A stretch of DNA of 64,000 nucleotides from Streptomyces indicus (GTDB taxonomy: Bacteria > Actinomycetota > Actinomycetes > Streptomycetales > Streptomycetaceae). Below the pieces are notes generated by a model. It was not told the origin of the DNA. It saw only the letters and a program-made list of their open reading frames with translations, and made no database searches. This document shows, piece by piece, positions 27,860-36,624 of this stretch (positions within the stretch are counted from its first letter, which is position 1; every line of letters starts with the position of its first letter). Location of the stretch: positions 165,201 to 229,200 of the forward strand of contig NZ_FNFF01000012.1 in assembly GCF_900100315.1 (NCBI RefSeq), in the 5' to 3' direction. The position numbers were made by a program, and so were the translations under genes.

Positions 27860-29215
27860 TCAGGTCTGGCTGAGGGCCCAGAAGCCGACGGCGAAGCAGA
27901 GGGCGGCGAGGAGGAGGACGGGGACCGCGACCTTGGCGGGCGGGCCCGAGCGTGGGCGACGTGCCTGTGTGGGGTGGGTCGGCTGGGCCGGCGGTAGCGG
28001 CTGAACCGCCTGAATCGCCTGAATCGCCTGAACCGCCTGAACCGGCTGGTTCTGTATGGGAGTTGGCGGTGGCGTCTGCGGGGGGACGTGCGGGGAGTCG
28101 ACGGTGTACGGGCGGGTGGGGGTGGGGTCCGGGGGCGGTGGTGCCGGAGTTCCGGGGTGCGGCGTGGCGAGGGGCACGTACGGCATCGGGGCGGGTGACA
28201 GCCCTGGGCGGCCCGCGCCCGCGCCCGTGGCCGTGGGGGCGGAGGCGAGGCCGGGGCCGGGTGGCGCGGGTGAGGCGGGCGGGGGCGGTGCGGGTGAGGC
28301 CGGCGGGGGCGGCGAGGGTGAGGCGGCGCGGGAGGTCAGCGGGCCGTGCTCGTCGAATCCCTCGGGCAGTGGGCCCAGTTGGTCGAAGACCTCGATGAGC
28401 TCGTCGTCCGGGCCGGGCTCCGGGAGGAGCATGACGGCCTCCGCGAGCGCCTTGCGGGCGCCGGTGGCGCTGCGGAAGCGGGCGTGCGGCTCCGGCTGGA
28501 GCAGTCCCGCGAGCACCTGCCACAGCGGCGCGGGAATGGTGCGCGGGGCGGGCGGGGTGCCGTGGACGCGGAAGAGCTCGACGAGCGCCTGGGCGTCCGG
28601 CTTCGCGCCCTCCAGGAGATACAGGGCCACCAGGCCCGTGGCGAAGAGGTCGGCCGGGAAGTCCGGCTCGTCGTATGCGCTCTGCTCGGGCGCGATGTAC
28701 CCCGGCGTCCCCACGACCAGGTCCGTCGCGGTCAGCCGCGGGTCGCCCTTGCGCATGGCGATGCCGAAGTCGGACAGGCGCAGGTGCGGCTGCTTCGTGC
28801 CGGTGGCCTCGAGCAGGATGTTGGCGGGCTTGATGTCGCGGTGCACCACGCCTTCCGCGTGCACCGCCGAGAGCCCGGAGAGCAGCTGGTCGAGCAGCTG
28901 CGCCGCATAGCGCGGCGGCAGCGGCCCGTAGTCCCCGATGAGATGGGCGAGTGAGCCGCCGCCGACCAGGTCCATCGTGAACAGGACCTTGTCGTCGTCG
29001 GCGGCCCAGCTCGCGGGGGCCAGCACGTGCGGGTGATCGATACGCAGCGCCTGCTCGCGTACGAAACGGAGCAGGGCGTGCGCATCGCTCTGCAGCAGGA
29101 CCTTGGCGGCGACATAGCGGCGCCTGCGGTGGTCCCAGGCGCGCCATACCGCGCCGACGCCACCGCGTCCGATCGGGTCGACCAGTTCGTACCGGCCGGC
29201 GAAGACCTCACCCAT
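27860..29215 (-). CDS. Serine/threonine protein kinase (PknB-like)
   Basis: A 451-aa Hanks-type kinase. The Gly loop is GRGGVGAVW at about 17-25, with the catalytic Lys in AAKVLL. The catalytic loop is HRDIKPANI, the Mg-binding motif SDFGIA and the activation-segment end GTPGYIAPEQ. After about 280 there is a long Pro/Thr-rich linker and a final transmembrane helix (VLLLAALCFAVGFWAL) with almost nothing outside, so the kinase faces the cytoplasm and has no extracellular sensor. The ATG at 29215 is chosen; the frame is open further without homology. Confidence 0.9.
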   Translation of the reverse strand: MGEVFAGRYELVDPIGRGGVGAVWRAWDHRRRRYVAAKVLLQSDAHALLRFVREQALRIDHPHVLAPASWAADDDKVLFTMDLVGGGSLAHLIGDYGPLPPRYAAQLLDQLLSGLSAVHAEGVVHRDIKPANILLEATGTKQPHLRLSDFGIAMRKGDPRLTATDLVVGTPGYIAPEQSAYDEPDFPADLFATGLVALYLLEGAKPDAQALVELFRVHGTPPAPRTIPAPLWQVLAGLLQPEPHARFRSATGARKALAEAVMLLPEPGPDDELIEVFDQLGPLPEGFDEHGPLTSRAASPSPPPPASPAPPPPASPAPPGPGLASAPTATGAGAGRPGLSPAPMPYVPLATPHPGTPAPPPPDPTPTRPYTVDSPHVPPQTPPPTPIQNQPVQAVQAIQAIQAVQPLPPAQPTHPTQARRPRSGPPAKVAVPVLLLAALCFAVGFWALSQT

Positions 29216-29346
29216 GATCGTGCTGCACTCCCGTCCAGCCCCTGCGGGCTGCTCGGCTGCTGCCGGTTCAGATCTCTCCCCGTGTGGACCTGAACCGTCG
29301 ATCGAACTGCTGTCGCTCCCGGTACCTGAACCGGGCGTGCGGGTGA

Positions 29347-29898
29347 CTAGCCCTGGTGCGACTCGTAGTGGGTCACCGCGTCGGCGGTGCGGCCGGCGCC
29401 GTAGACCCGCAGGAACTCTGCCAGTTCCGGGTGGGTCGGAGCGAGCTGTTCCGCCGCTTCGATGATCTCGCCGGCCGACGCGACCGAGCGCAGCAGCGAC
29501 TGGATCTCGCGCACCACGCGCTTGACGGTCGGCGCCCCCACGCCGGCCGCACGCGCCTGGGTCGTCGAGGTCAGCACCGCGCCCCCCTGGTTCTTCTTGA
29601 TCTCCTCCATGCGCTCGGCCGCCTCGGAGGCGCTCACGCTGCCGTCCGCGACCTGACCGGACAGATCCTGGAGCAGCTGTACGCGCTGCACCACGGCCGG
29701 ATTGCCGATCTTGGCGCGCTGGCCGCTCATCAACTGCGACAGCATCGGCGCCGACAGGCCGAGTACCGCCGCGAGCCGGGCCTGGTTCAGGCCCAGGTCC
29801 TCTATCAGCCGACGGAAGAGCGCCCCCAACGGCTCCCCGTACCAACTGCGCTGAAGCTCTCTGGCTCTCGCCGTGGCTTCCTGCTGTTCCGCATCCAC
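29347..29898 (-). CDS. Helix-turn-helix DNA-binding protein
   Basis: A 183-aa protein. The HTH is near residues 33-75 (LGLNQARLAAVLGLSAPMLSQLMSGQRAKIG). The helical C-terminal half contains SEAAERMEEIKKNQ and is probably for dimerisation. It lies upstream of the kinase gene on the same strand, 131 bp apart, in the conserved block before tRNA-Ala. A role as kinase target or partner is possible but only inferred from position. Confidence 0.75.
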   Translation of the reverse strand: MDAEQQEATARARELQRSWYGEPLGALFRRLIEDLGLNQARLAAVLGLSAPMLSQLMSGQRAKIGNPAVVQRVQLLQDLSGQVADGSVSASEAAERMEEIKKNQGGAVLTSTTQARAAGVGAPTVKRVVREIQSLLRSVASAGEIIEAAEQLAPTHPELAEFLRVYGAGRTADAVTHYESHQG

Positions 29899-30059
29899 GA
29901 TGCGTCCTCCCCTTCGCTCGTGCGAACCTCGCGGAGCATCTTACGGAGCGTGGTCGCATAGGGGGAGCCCCAATCCTTTTGCGGGATCCGGGGGGTGACC
30001 CGGTACTCTTGTCCCCGACGCACGCACGGGAGTGACACTTCCACCGCGTTTCCCGTCCC

Positions 30060-30132
30060 GGGGCCTTAGCTCAGTTGGTAGAGCGCTGTCTTTGCATGGC
30101 AGATGTCAGGGGTTCGACTCCCCTAGGCTCCA
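30060..30132 (+). tRNA. tRNA-Ala (TGC)
   Basis: A 73-base cloverleaf. Acceptor GGGGCCT pairs with AGGCTCC, the D-arm is GCTCAGTTGGTAGAGC, the anticodon loop is TTTGCAT with TGC, and the T-arm is AGGGG-TTCGACT-CCCCT. CCA is not encoded. An integrase gene starts about 100 bp downstream, so its 3' end is a likely attachment site. Confidence 0.97.
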
Positions 30133-30139
30133 CATCAGT

Positions 30140-30181
30140 AGAGGTCCCCTGACCTGCGGAAACGCAGGTCAGGGGACCTCT
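30140..30181. terminator. Terminator after tRNA-Ala
   Basis: A perfect 19-bp stem (30140-30158 with 30163-30181) closed by a GAAA tetraloop. Confidence 0.85.
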
Positions 30182-30236
30182 CTGTGTTTATAACGTCAGC
30201 ACCGTGTCAGCACCGATCTGATTTACGGTGCCCCAC

Positions 30237-32102
30237 ATGGCGTACATCAAGAAACGGGACAAGCGCGACGGAACGGCCAGCTACACCGTCATGTGGAGGG
30301 CCAGCGGGGCCCGTGGCGGCAAGCAGGAGTCCGAAGTTTTCGAGGACGAGACGGCCGCCGAGCGCTTCCGTGACTTGGTGAACGGGCACGGCCAGCAGTG
30401 GCCCCCGGGGTGGACCCGAGGTCACGGTTTTGTTGCGGATCGGCGGCGTGCGGACACGATGTTCGAGCCCTTCGCGCTCGCCTACGTCGACCGCCTCACC
30501 GGGATTCAGGGCGATACGCGCAGCAAGTACAAAAAGGAAATACGGGAGAACATGGCTCCCTGGTTCGGTCCGTACTCTGTGGAGGACGGCGAGGGCAGCA
30601 TCGTCCGGACCATGGTTCAGGACTGGGTCAACGACCTGGAGGCCGGACGGCTCGCTCCGCTCGACCCCCGCGACCGGAAGCCCCGGACGAAGTACGCGCC
30701 GAAGACCGTCCAGAACAAGCACGGTCTCCTCAGCGCCATCATGCAGTCCGCCGTGGACGCAGAACCGTCACTGCGGGCCTCCAACCCGTGCGCGAAGACC
30801 CGTCTGCCCCGGCTCGATGGAGCCGAGGACGAAGAAGAGATGGTCTTCCTCGAACGGGAGGAATGGGCCTGGATCTACGAATGCCTCCGGGACGACGCCA
30901 AGGATCTTGGCGAGACCATCGCAGAGACCGGATTCCGGTGGGGTGAAGCGACCGCGCTTCAGCCCCGTGACCTCCGGCGACGCAACGGCCGCCCGGCCAT
31001 CCGAGTCCAGCGGGCATGGAAGAAGGATGAGGACGGCAAGTCCATCCTCGGCCCCCCGAAGACGCGGAAGTCGCGTCGTACCGTCGTCATCACCCACAAG
31101 CTGGACCGGATGCTGCGGCGCCGCGCCAAGGGCCTGGCTCCCAATGCCCTGATCTTCACCGGCCCCGAAGGGGGCAAGTGGGACCCCGGAACTTTCCGCC
31201 GCCTGCGCTGGGTGCCCGCGATCGAACTGGCCGCAGCGAAGTACGGCCTCATCAAGCGACCGCGTATCCACGACCTCCGCCACTCTCACGCATCCTGGCT
31301 GATCGCCGCGAAGGTCCCCCTGCCGGCGATCCAAGGACGGCTTGGACACGAGTCCATCACCACCACCGTGGACCGTTACGGGCACCTCCTGGACGCCCTG
31401 GACGACGAAGTCATGGCCGCCATCGAATGGGCCATGGACCCGACCGCCCCGCTGCCCGGCTTCTTGGAGCGCTCCGGCCTGGCAGCCGTGACGGACGGAC
31501 TCCCCCACGTGCCCCGTCAGCTCTCGGGGCTGGCCCAGGAGACCTGGAAGGACGCCAGCGACATGCCACAGGGCGGCACGGAAGAAGGGGACGACCCGGT
31601 CTTCGTCGTCACGCTGGGCGGTCGGGAGGTGCCGTTCGCGGACTGCCAGCACGCGCAGGGCGTTGCGGACCAGTGGAGCGACGACCACGAGGACGAGATC
31701 GCGACCATGCGGGCGGACGGCTGGCCAGAGGAGAAGATCGCCCGCCGAGGAGCCCTCGGCCCAGAGAAGCGCGAGCGATGGACCGGTGGCGGCTCCGTCT
31801 GGACACGGATGCCGGAGAGGCAGTTCGTGTACTCCGCTCTGGCGTCGTACGAAGCCGACGGCACCTTGACGTATGAGCCGCTTCCGATGAGTAGCCGGTG
31901 GACGTGGGAATTCGAGCACGACGGCTTCACCACGCGGGGCGCCGAGTTCCGGACCGAGTTCCGCCCCGGCGGCAGCACGGAGGCACATGCACGTGGAATC
32001 AATAGGTCGGCCGTGTCCCGGGCCTTTGAGGAAGCCCGCGTGAGGGCGCTGGAGGTGTGTGCCAAACATCCCGATGCCGGCCTCACCAGCACACAGGCGT
32101 GA
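30237..32102 (+). CDS. int: Tyrosine integrase with long C-terminal extension
   Basis: A 621-aa recombinase. N-terminal AP2-like arm binding (MAYIKKRDKRDGTASYTVMW) and a core-binding domain precede the catalytic domain. Box I is TGFRWGEATAL (about 235), box II HDLRHSHASWL (about 345) and the Tyr motif TTTVDRYGHLLDAL (about 378). Unlike ordinary 390-460-aa integrases it continues about 235 residues past the Tyr in a region I cannot assign. It sits beside tRNA-Ala and reads away from it. A GTG at 30228 would add three residues; neither start has a strong Shine-Dalgarno. Confidence 0.88.
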   Translation: MAYIKKRDKRDGTASYTVMWRASGARGGKQESEVFEDETAAERFRDLVNGHGQQWPPGWTRGHGFVADRRRADTMFEPFALAYVDRLTGIQGDTRSKYKKEIRENMAPWFGPYSVEDGEGSIVRTMVQDWVNDLEAGRLAPLDPRDRKPRTKYAPKTVQNKHGLLSAIMQSAVDAEPSLRASNPCAKTRLPRLDGAEDEEEMVFLEREEWAWIYECLRDDAKDLGETIAETGFRWGEATALQPRDLRRRNGRPAIRVQRAWKKDEDGKSILGPPKTRKSRRTVVITHKLDRMLRRRAKGLAPNALIFTGPEGGKWDPGTFRRLRWVPAIELAAAKYGLIKRPRIHDLRHSHASWLIAAKVPLPAIQGRLGHESITTTVDRYGHLLDALDDEVMAAIEWAMDPTAPLPGFLERSGLAAVTDGLPHVPRQLSGLAQETWKDASDMPQGGTEEGDDPVFVVTLGGREVPFADCQHAQGVADQWSDDHEDEIATMRADGWPEEKIARRGALGPEKRERWTGGGSVWTRMPERQFVYSALASYEADGTLTYEPLPMSSRWTWEFEHDGFTTRGAEFRTEFRPGGSTEAHARGINRSAVSRAFEEARVRALEVCAKHPDAGLTSTQA

Positions 32103-32156
32103 TGCGGTAGAGACCTCCCTACATCACCCGAAGTGATGTGTTTTGCATCACAAGAA

Positions 32157-32190
32157 GATCGGCCCGCTACCTTCGAGGAGCGGGCCGATC
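32157..32190 (+). terminator. Integrase terminator
   Basis: 12-bp arms GATCGGCCCGCT (32157-32168) and its complement (32179-32190) with a 10-base loop. It lies 55 bp after the integrase stop. The remaining bases to 32468 show no supported gene. Confidence 0.8.
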
Positions 32191-32468
32191 TCGCGTGGGC
32201 TTCGCACGAGAAAATCGCGGTCGGTCTCAGCCCAAGACCTCGGCGGTCTCGGGGCTGTTGCGCTATCGGTGGCTCGCCGCGGGCAGGTCGGTGACGGTGA
32301 AACATCAATGGCCCTGGCGGAGGCCGGTTTCGCTAACTGGTGTTCATCGGCGAAGGATCGGTGGTCCACCGACTTGGCAGGTTGGCATCGGCGGGCGTGA
32401 GTACCGAGCGTGGTGGTAGGTGCGGCGAGCAGCCGAGGGGAGGAGCTGTAGGGCACTCTTCGAGGCGA

Positions 32469-32487
32469 GATATCGTCTGCCGATATC
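32469..32487. promoter_or_regulatory. Operator 1 (PadR box) before the permease
   Basis: A perfect inverted repeat GATATCG-TCTGC-CGATATC, 44 bp before the permease start. Related sites precede the next three transcription units. Confidence 0.7.
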
Positions 32488-32530
32488 GGAGTCCGTTAGA
32501 TGAGCGGTCGTGCCGCCGAGGAGTGTGCCC

Positions 32531-33808
32531 ATGAGTAAGCCATCGACCGCCAGCGGTGTCCCGGACGAGTTGCAGCGGCGGCTCGGCGTGCCCGATGCCG
32601 TGGTGATCGGCCTGGGGTCGATGATCGGCGCGGGAATCTTCGCCGCCCTGGCCCCTGCCGCGCACGCGGCCGGCTCCGGACTGCTGCTCGGCCTCGCGGT
32701 CGCCGCAGTGGTGGCGTACTGCAACGCCACCTCCTCCGCCCGGCTGGCCGCCCGATATCCGGCTTCCGGCGGCACCTACGTCTACGGACGCGAGCGGCTC
32801 GGCGACTTCTGGGGCTACCTCGCCGGTTGGGGGTTCATCGTCGGCAAGACCGCCTCCTGCGCGGCCATGGCCCTCACCGTCGGCTCGTACGTCTGGCCCG
32901 GTCAGGCCCACGCGGTGGCGGTGGCCGCCGTGGTGGCGCTGACGGCGGTCAACTATGCCGGGGTGCAGAAGTCGGCTTGGCTGACGCGGGCGATCGTCGC
33001 CGTGGTCCTGGCCGTGCTCGCCGCCGTGGTGGTCGCCGCCCTAGCCTCCGGCGGGGCGGATGCCGCGCGGTTGGATGTCGGTTCGGATGCCACCTTCGGC
33101 GGCGTCCTCCAAGCGGCGGGGCTGCTGTTCTTCGCGTTCGCGGGATACGCCCGCATCGCCACTCTGGGCGAGGAGGTTCGCGACCCTGCGCGCACTATCC
33201 CCCGCGCCATCCCCCTCGCGCTCGGCATCACCCTGGTCGTCTACGCCCTTGTTGCAGTCTCCGTCCTCATGGCGTTGGGCCCGCAGCAGCTGGCGGACGC
33301 CACCGCGCCGCTGTCGGACGCCGTGCGGGCCGCGGGCGTCGACTGGATGGCGCCGGTCGTGCGCGTCGGTGCCACCGTCGCGGCGCTCGGCTCACTGCTG
33401 GCGCTGATCCTCGGCGTGTCCCGTACAACGCTGGCGATGGCGAGGGACCGGCACCTGCCGCACGCCCTGGCCGCTGTCCATCCCCGCTTCAAGGTGCCGC
33501 ACCGGGCCGAGCTGGTCGTCGGTGTCGTGGTGGCGGTGCTCGCTGCGACGGCAGACGTGCGCGGGGCGATCGGGTTCTCCTCCTTCGGGGTGCTGGCCTA
33601 CTACGCCATCGCCAACGCCTCCGCGTGGACGCTCACCCCGGACGAGGGCCGCCCACACCGCTTCATCCCTGTCATCGGGCTGGTGGGCTGTCTGGTCCTG
33701 GCCTTCGCCCTGCCCCTGGCCTCGGTCGTCTCCGGGGCCGCGGTGCTGGCCTTCGGAGCCGCCGCCTACGGCCTCCGTCGCGCCGTCGCCGCCCGCCGGG
33801 AGTCATAG
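32531..33808 (+). CDS. APC-family amino acid permease
   Basis: A 425-aa polytopic membrane protein with 11-12 hydrophobic segments. The APC signature is at the start: VVIGLGSMIGAGIFAALAPA (helix 1) and PASGGTYVYGRERLG (helix 3 entry). EEVRDPARTIPRAIPLAL is the conserved loop after helix 6. Substrate not predictable; such proteins import amino acids or amines with protons. The ATG at 32531 follows GAGGAG. It is first in a set of genes sharing the PadR box. Confidence 0.88.
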   Translation: MSKPSTASGVPDELQRRLGVPDAVVIGLGSMIGAGIFAALAPAAHAAGSGLLLGLAVAAVVAYCNATSSARLAARYPASGGTYVYGRERLGDFWGYLAGWGFIVGKTASCAAMALTVGSYVWPGQAHAVAVAAVVALTAVNYAGVQKSAWLTRAIVAVVLAVLAAVVVAALASGGADAARLDVGSDATFGGVLQAAGLLFFAFAGYARIATLGEEVRDPARTIPRAIPLALGITLVVYALVAVSVLMALGPQQLADATAPLSDAVRAAGVDWMAPVVRVGATVAALGSLLALILGVSRTTLAMARDRHLPHALAAVHPRFKVPHRAELVVGVVVAVLAATADVRGAIGFSSFGVLAYYAIANASAWTLTPDEGRPHRFIPVIGLVGCLVLAFALPLASVVSGAAVLAFGAAAYGLRRAVAARRES

Positions 33809-33871
33809 TCTTCCGTGCGACGCGCCCGCCAGGAGGCGCAAAACCGCCGGTGCCCTTCTGCCTCGCGGGAC

Positions 33872-33890
33872 GATATCGGCATTCGATACT
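33872..33890. promoter_or_regulatory. Operator 2 (PadR box) before the DoxX gene
   Basis: GATATCG-GCATT-CGATACT; the left half-site is perfect and the right has its last two bases changed. It is 25 bp before the DoxX start. Confidence 0.6.
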
Positions 33891-33914
33891 CCCGGAGCAG
33901 AGGGGCATCCTCGT

Positions 33915-34421
33915 ATGACTCAGCTCAGCACCTGGCAGGCGAAGCTGACCGGCACCACTGCGCCCGCGGCGGTGATGCTCATCCGCCTCTACGTGGGCGC
34001 GGTCTTCCTCTCCGAGGGGATCTTGAAGTTCGTCCGCCCCGACGCGCAGGGCACCGGCCGGTTTGACAAGGCCGGCATCCCCGCCCCCGGCTTCTTCGCT
34101 CCGCTGGACGGGGTCTTCGAGATCGTCTGCGGGTTGCTGCTCCTGGCCGGGCTGCTCACCCGGCTCGCCACCGTCCCGATGGTGGTCAACATGCTCGGCG
34201 CCCTGCTGATCACCAAGCTGCCGATCCTGTGGGGCGACGCCCCGCTGTTTCCCGGCAAGTCCGGCTGGTGGGACTTCGCCCACGAGTCCCGCACCGACCT
34301 CGCCCAGCTATGCGGCAGCCTCTTCCTGCTCATCGTCGGCGCAGGTGCCTACTCCCTGGACGCCCGCCTGCACCAGAGCGCCGCCGGCTCGCCGACCGAG
34401 GCGGAGGGGGTCCGCCGCTGA
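33915..34421 (+). CDS. DoxX family membrane protein
   Basis: A 168-aa protein with four hydrophobic helices and the DoxX hallmarks (MLIRLYVGAVFLSEGILKF, GVFEIVCGLLLLAGLLTRLA, LPILWGDAPLFP). DoxX-like proteins sit in the membrane in redox or thiol-stress modules; in mycobacteria one pairs with superoxide dismutase. Exact role here unknown. It lies in the PadR-box gene set. Confidence 0.88.
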   Translation: MTQLSTWQAKLTGTTAPAAVMLIRLYVGAVFLSEGILKFVRPDAQGTGRFDKAGIPAPGFFAPLDGVFEIVCGLLLLAGLLTRLATVPMVVNMLGALLITKLPILWGDAPLFPGKSGWWDFAHESRTDLAQLCGSLFLLIVGAGAYSLDARLHQSAAGSPTEAEGVRR

Positions 34422-34434
34422 ACGATGCGGCCGG

Positions 34435-34743
34435 TCAGTCCAGTGGGTCGCCGTCGAGGACTTCACGGGCCAGCTCCTTGAGTGCCCTGCGGTCCTCTGC
34501 CAGCGACTTCTTCCCGGCCTCCGTGGCCCGGTAGACCCGCCTCGTGCGGCCGTCGACGACCCGCTGCTCGGAGACCAGCAGCCCGTCGGCCTCCAGCCGG
34601 TGCAGCGTCGGATACAGCGTGCCGGGACTGATCTGGTAGCCGTGGCGGGCCAGTTCCTCGGTCATCCACGCGCCGTGGATCTCCTCCTCGGCCGCGTGAT
34701 GCAGGATGTGCAGCCGCACCGCACCCCGCTGGAACTCGCGCAC
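34435..34743 (-). CDS. PadR-family transcriptional regulator
   Basis: A 102-aa winged-helix protein. MREFQRGAVRLHILHHAAEE opens the domain, with the recognition region TEELARHGYQISPGTLYPTL, wing RVVDGRTRRVYRATEAGK and a short dimerisation helix at the end (LAEDRRALKELAREVL). It is most likely the repressor acting on the GATATCG-N5-CGATATC boxes around it. The GTG at 34743 is preferred because GGAGG lies 7 bases upstream. Two other GTGs lie up to 15 bases earlier. The PAP2 gene is divergent. Confidence 0.88.
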   Translation of the reverse strand: MREFQRGAVRLHILHHAAEEEIHGAWMTEELARHGYQISPGTLYPTLHRLEADGLLVSEQRVVDGRTRRVYRATEAGKKSLAEDRRALKELAREVLDGDPLD

Positions 34744-34781
34744 CCCATCCACCTCCACGCCCGATGAGCAGTGACGAAACC

Positions 34782-34800
34782 GATATCGGCCTTCGAGTCT
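34782..34800. promoter_or_regulatory. Operator 3 (PadR box) between padR and the PAP2 gene
   Basis: GATATCG-GCCTT-CGAGTCT; the left half-site is perfect, the right degenerate. It lies between the divergent regulator and PAP2 genes and could serve both, including autoregulation. Confidence 0.55.
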
Positions 34801-34868
34801 ACGACGCCTGCGGGCCATTCCGGCCCGGCAGCAGGCCCCGGCCCCGTTGTAGTGAGGAGCACACCCCG

Positions 34869-35639
34869 ATGACCAGGACGGACCCAGGCGCAGGCGGCAG
34901 CGGCGCACAAAGGCGACCGAGGCTTGCGGCGGCCTCCTGGCTCGCCGAACCGACAGGGAAAGCCGCCTTGTTCCTGGCCGCAGCCACGGCCGGAATCGTC
35001 ACCGTGGTCGCCGCCGGCTGGCGGCCGGTCCTGCGCATGGACCGGCACGTGGCCGTGGATCTGCACGCCCTGGCACTGGAGCATCCCAACCTCACGCACG
35101 CCAACCGCATCCTCACCGACTGGGCCCTCGACCCGTGGACCATGCGTCTGCTGCTCGCCGCCGTGGCGGTCTGGCTGTGGCGGCGCCGGGAGCGGCTGCT
35201 CGCGCTGTTCACGGCCGGTACGTCCGCCGTCGAGGCGGGAGTGCGTCAGGTGCTTCGGTGGGCTATCGGCCGCGAGCGGCCCCGCTGGGAACGCCCCGTT
35301 GATTCCGCCGACTTCGCCGCCCTGCCGTCCGGGCACGCGATGACCGCGGCTGCCTCCTGTGTGCTGCTGCTGTGGCTGGCCCGGCGAGCCCAGCTCCGTT
35401 CCGCCCTGTGGCATACCGCCCTGGCCGGTGCCGTGCTGGCGGTGGCCGGGGCCTGCTTCACCCGGATATTCCTGGGCGTGCACTGGCTCACCGACACCCT
35501 CGCCGGTGCCCTGCTAGGCGCCGCCCTGGCCACGGCGGCCATCGCAACCTGGCACAGCATCACCGGCCCCCGCCCCGCTCGGGCCGCGGCAGATGCCAAA
35601 CCCGCAGCCCCACCCCGCCGCAAGGACCTGCCGCGCTAG
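34869..35639 (+). CDS. PAP2-family phosphatase
   Basis: A 256-aa integral membrane phosphatase. All three acid-phosphatase motifs are present: R-x6-RP (RWAIGRERP, Arg in place of the first Lys), PSGH (LPSGHAM) and TR-x5-H-x3-D (TRIFLGVHWLTD). It probably dephosphorylates phosphatidic acid or an isoprenoid diphosphate at the outer face of the membrane. The ATG at 34869 follows GAGGAG. Confidence 0.9.
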   Translation: MTRTDPGAGGSGAQRRPRLAAASWLAEPTGKAALFLAAATAGIVTVVAAGWRPVLRMDRHVAVDLHALALEHPNLTHANRILTDWALDPWTMRLLLAAVAVWLWRRRERLLALFTAGTSAVEAGVRQVLRWAIGRERPRWERPVDSADFAALPSGHAMTAAASCVLLLWLARRAQLRSALWHTALAGAVLAVAGACFTRIFLGVHWLTDTLAGALLGAALATAAIATWHSITGPRPARAAADAKPAAPPRRKDLPR

Positions 35640-35649
35640 CACTCTGACA

Positions 35650-35681
35650 GATATCGTCAGACGACATCGGATACCGATATC
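35650..35681. promoter_or_regulatory. Operator 4, two overlapping PadR boxes
   Basis: GATATCG-TCAGA-CGACATC (35650-35668) overlaps GACATCG-GATAC-CGATATC (35663-35681); each has one changed base. Two boxes sharing a half-site could load two dimers. The downstream start is 17 bp away. Confidence 0.65.
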
Positions 35682-35697
35682 TGAGAGCGAGCCCGTC

Positions 35698-35913
35698 ATG
35701 GACAGCGAGCACTCCCTTGACCGCGTGATCGACACCCTCGCCGCCCGCTACCCCCACTTGGACCAGCAGACCGTTGCAGAGGCCGTCTACGCCACCCACG
35801 CCCGGCTGCGGGAGAACGCCACCGTCTCTACCCACCTCGCCGCCCTGACCCAGCGGCAGGCCGGCGACGCACTCTCTCGCACGTTGCCCAAGCGCCGACC
35901 TCAGCAAGTTTGA
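35698..35913 (+). CDS. Small three-helix protein
   Basis: A 71-aa helical protein (SLDRVIDTLAARYPHLDQQT, VAEAVYATHARLRENATVSTHL). It resembles the short actinobacterial proteins described as having a three-helix bundle dimerisation domain. It has no enzyme motif. It follows the double PadR box and is probably under the same control as the permease, DoxX and PAP2 genes. Confidence 0.6.
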   Translation: MDSEHSLDRVIDTLAARYPHLDQQTVAEAVYATHARLRENATVSTHLAALTQRQAGDALSRTLPKRRPQQV

Positions 35914-35988
35914 CCCGCTCGTCCTTGCCCTCCCGTTGGGGCGCTGATAGTCCGACCGGGCTGTGGATAGTGGGCAGTCGGATGGCGA

Positions 35989-36624
35989 TCACCAGAGGCT
36001 GAGCGGTCTGCCTTCCGCAATGGCGGCTTGAATGCGGGCTTCGATTTCCCCCTCGGACTCGTGGTTCTCCCGGCCAGCGCGGATGGCAGCGCCGATCGCG
36101 CGGGAGCGCCCGGCCGGGCCGCGGAGGTCCGCAAGGGGACTGCCCGGGTCCCTGCGGCGGGCCAGCCATTCGGCCCGGTTCTCCGCCGCCGTGCCCAGCC
36201 GAAGGTGTGTCGGCTGCTGGCAGGAGTGGTTGTCGCAGGTGTGGCAGACGGTCGGGCTGTCCGTACCCCAACCGAGCCGAGGGATGACACCGTGCGCGAG
36301 CTGGTACCCGTAGAGGTGGCCCGGCACCGTGCCGCGTCGCGTCCTGCCCGGCCGTGACGCCGCCCTGAAGCTGGCGTGGCCGGTGCTGGAGATCCCGCCG
36401 AAGAAGAACCAGCAATCCTCGGTTGACGAGGTTCGGTAGACCTTTGCCCAGTACCGGGCCTGAACGGACTCGTTGGCCAGCCAGGACATCCACTCAACAG
36501 CCGGTATACGAACAGGCGTTGGCTCACCGATGAGGGAAAGTTGCTCGTCAACGTGAACGGGCCCGGACCCGTTCACCGCCGCGAGCGGGAAGAGTCCGGG
36601 CCCGATCTCGTTCTCAGGCGGCAT
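35989..36624 (-). CDS. HNH endonuclease-like protein
   Basis: A 211-aa protein with a phage-type HNH_3 motif: GHLYGYQLAHGVIP, then VCHTCDNHSCQQPTHLRLGT and AAENRAEW. The opening ARYWAKVYRTSSTEDCWFF is also typical. Such genes are common in phages and mobile elements, as homing-like nucleases or packaging factors. The ATG at 36624 overlaps the upstream gene by 11 bp. The open frame before it is not supported. Confidence 0.8.
   Translation of the reverse strand: MPPENEIGPGLFPLAAVNGSGPVHVDEQLSLIGEPTPVRIPAVEWMSWLANESVQARYWAKVYRTSSTEDCWFFFGGISSTGHASFRAASRPGRTRRGTVPGHLYGYQLAHGVIPRLGWGTDSPTVCHTCDNHSCQQPTHLRLGTAAENRAEWLARRRDPGSPLADLRGPAGRSRAIGAAIRAGRENHESEGEIEARIQAAIAEGRPLSLW

Noticed and set aside
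27860..29959. 699-aa version of the kinase
   Set aside because: The extra N-terminus overlaps the HTH gene in another frame and lacks homology; the kinase domain begins at the ATG at 29215.
32300..32315. GGTGAAACATC considered as a second parS
   Set aside because: Only a half-site; no palindrome.
32143..32400. Short frames between the integrase and the first PadR box
   Set aside because: Overlap the terminator hairpin and lack a ribosome-binding site; may be remnant sequence.
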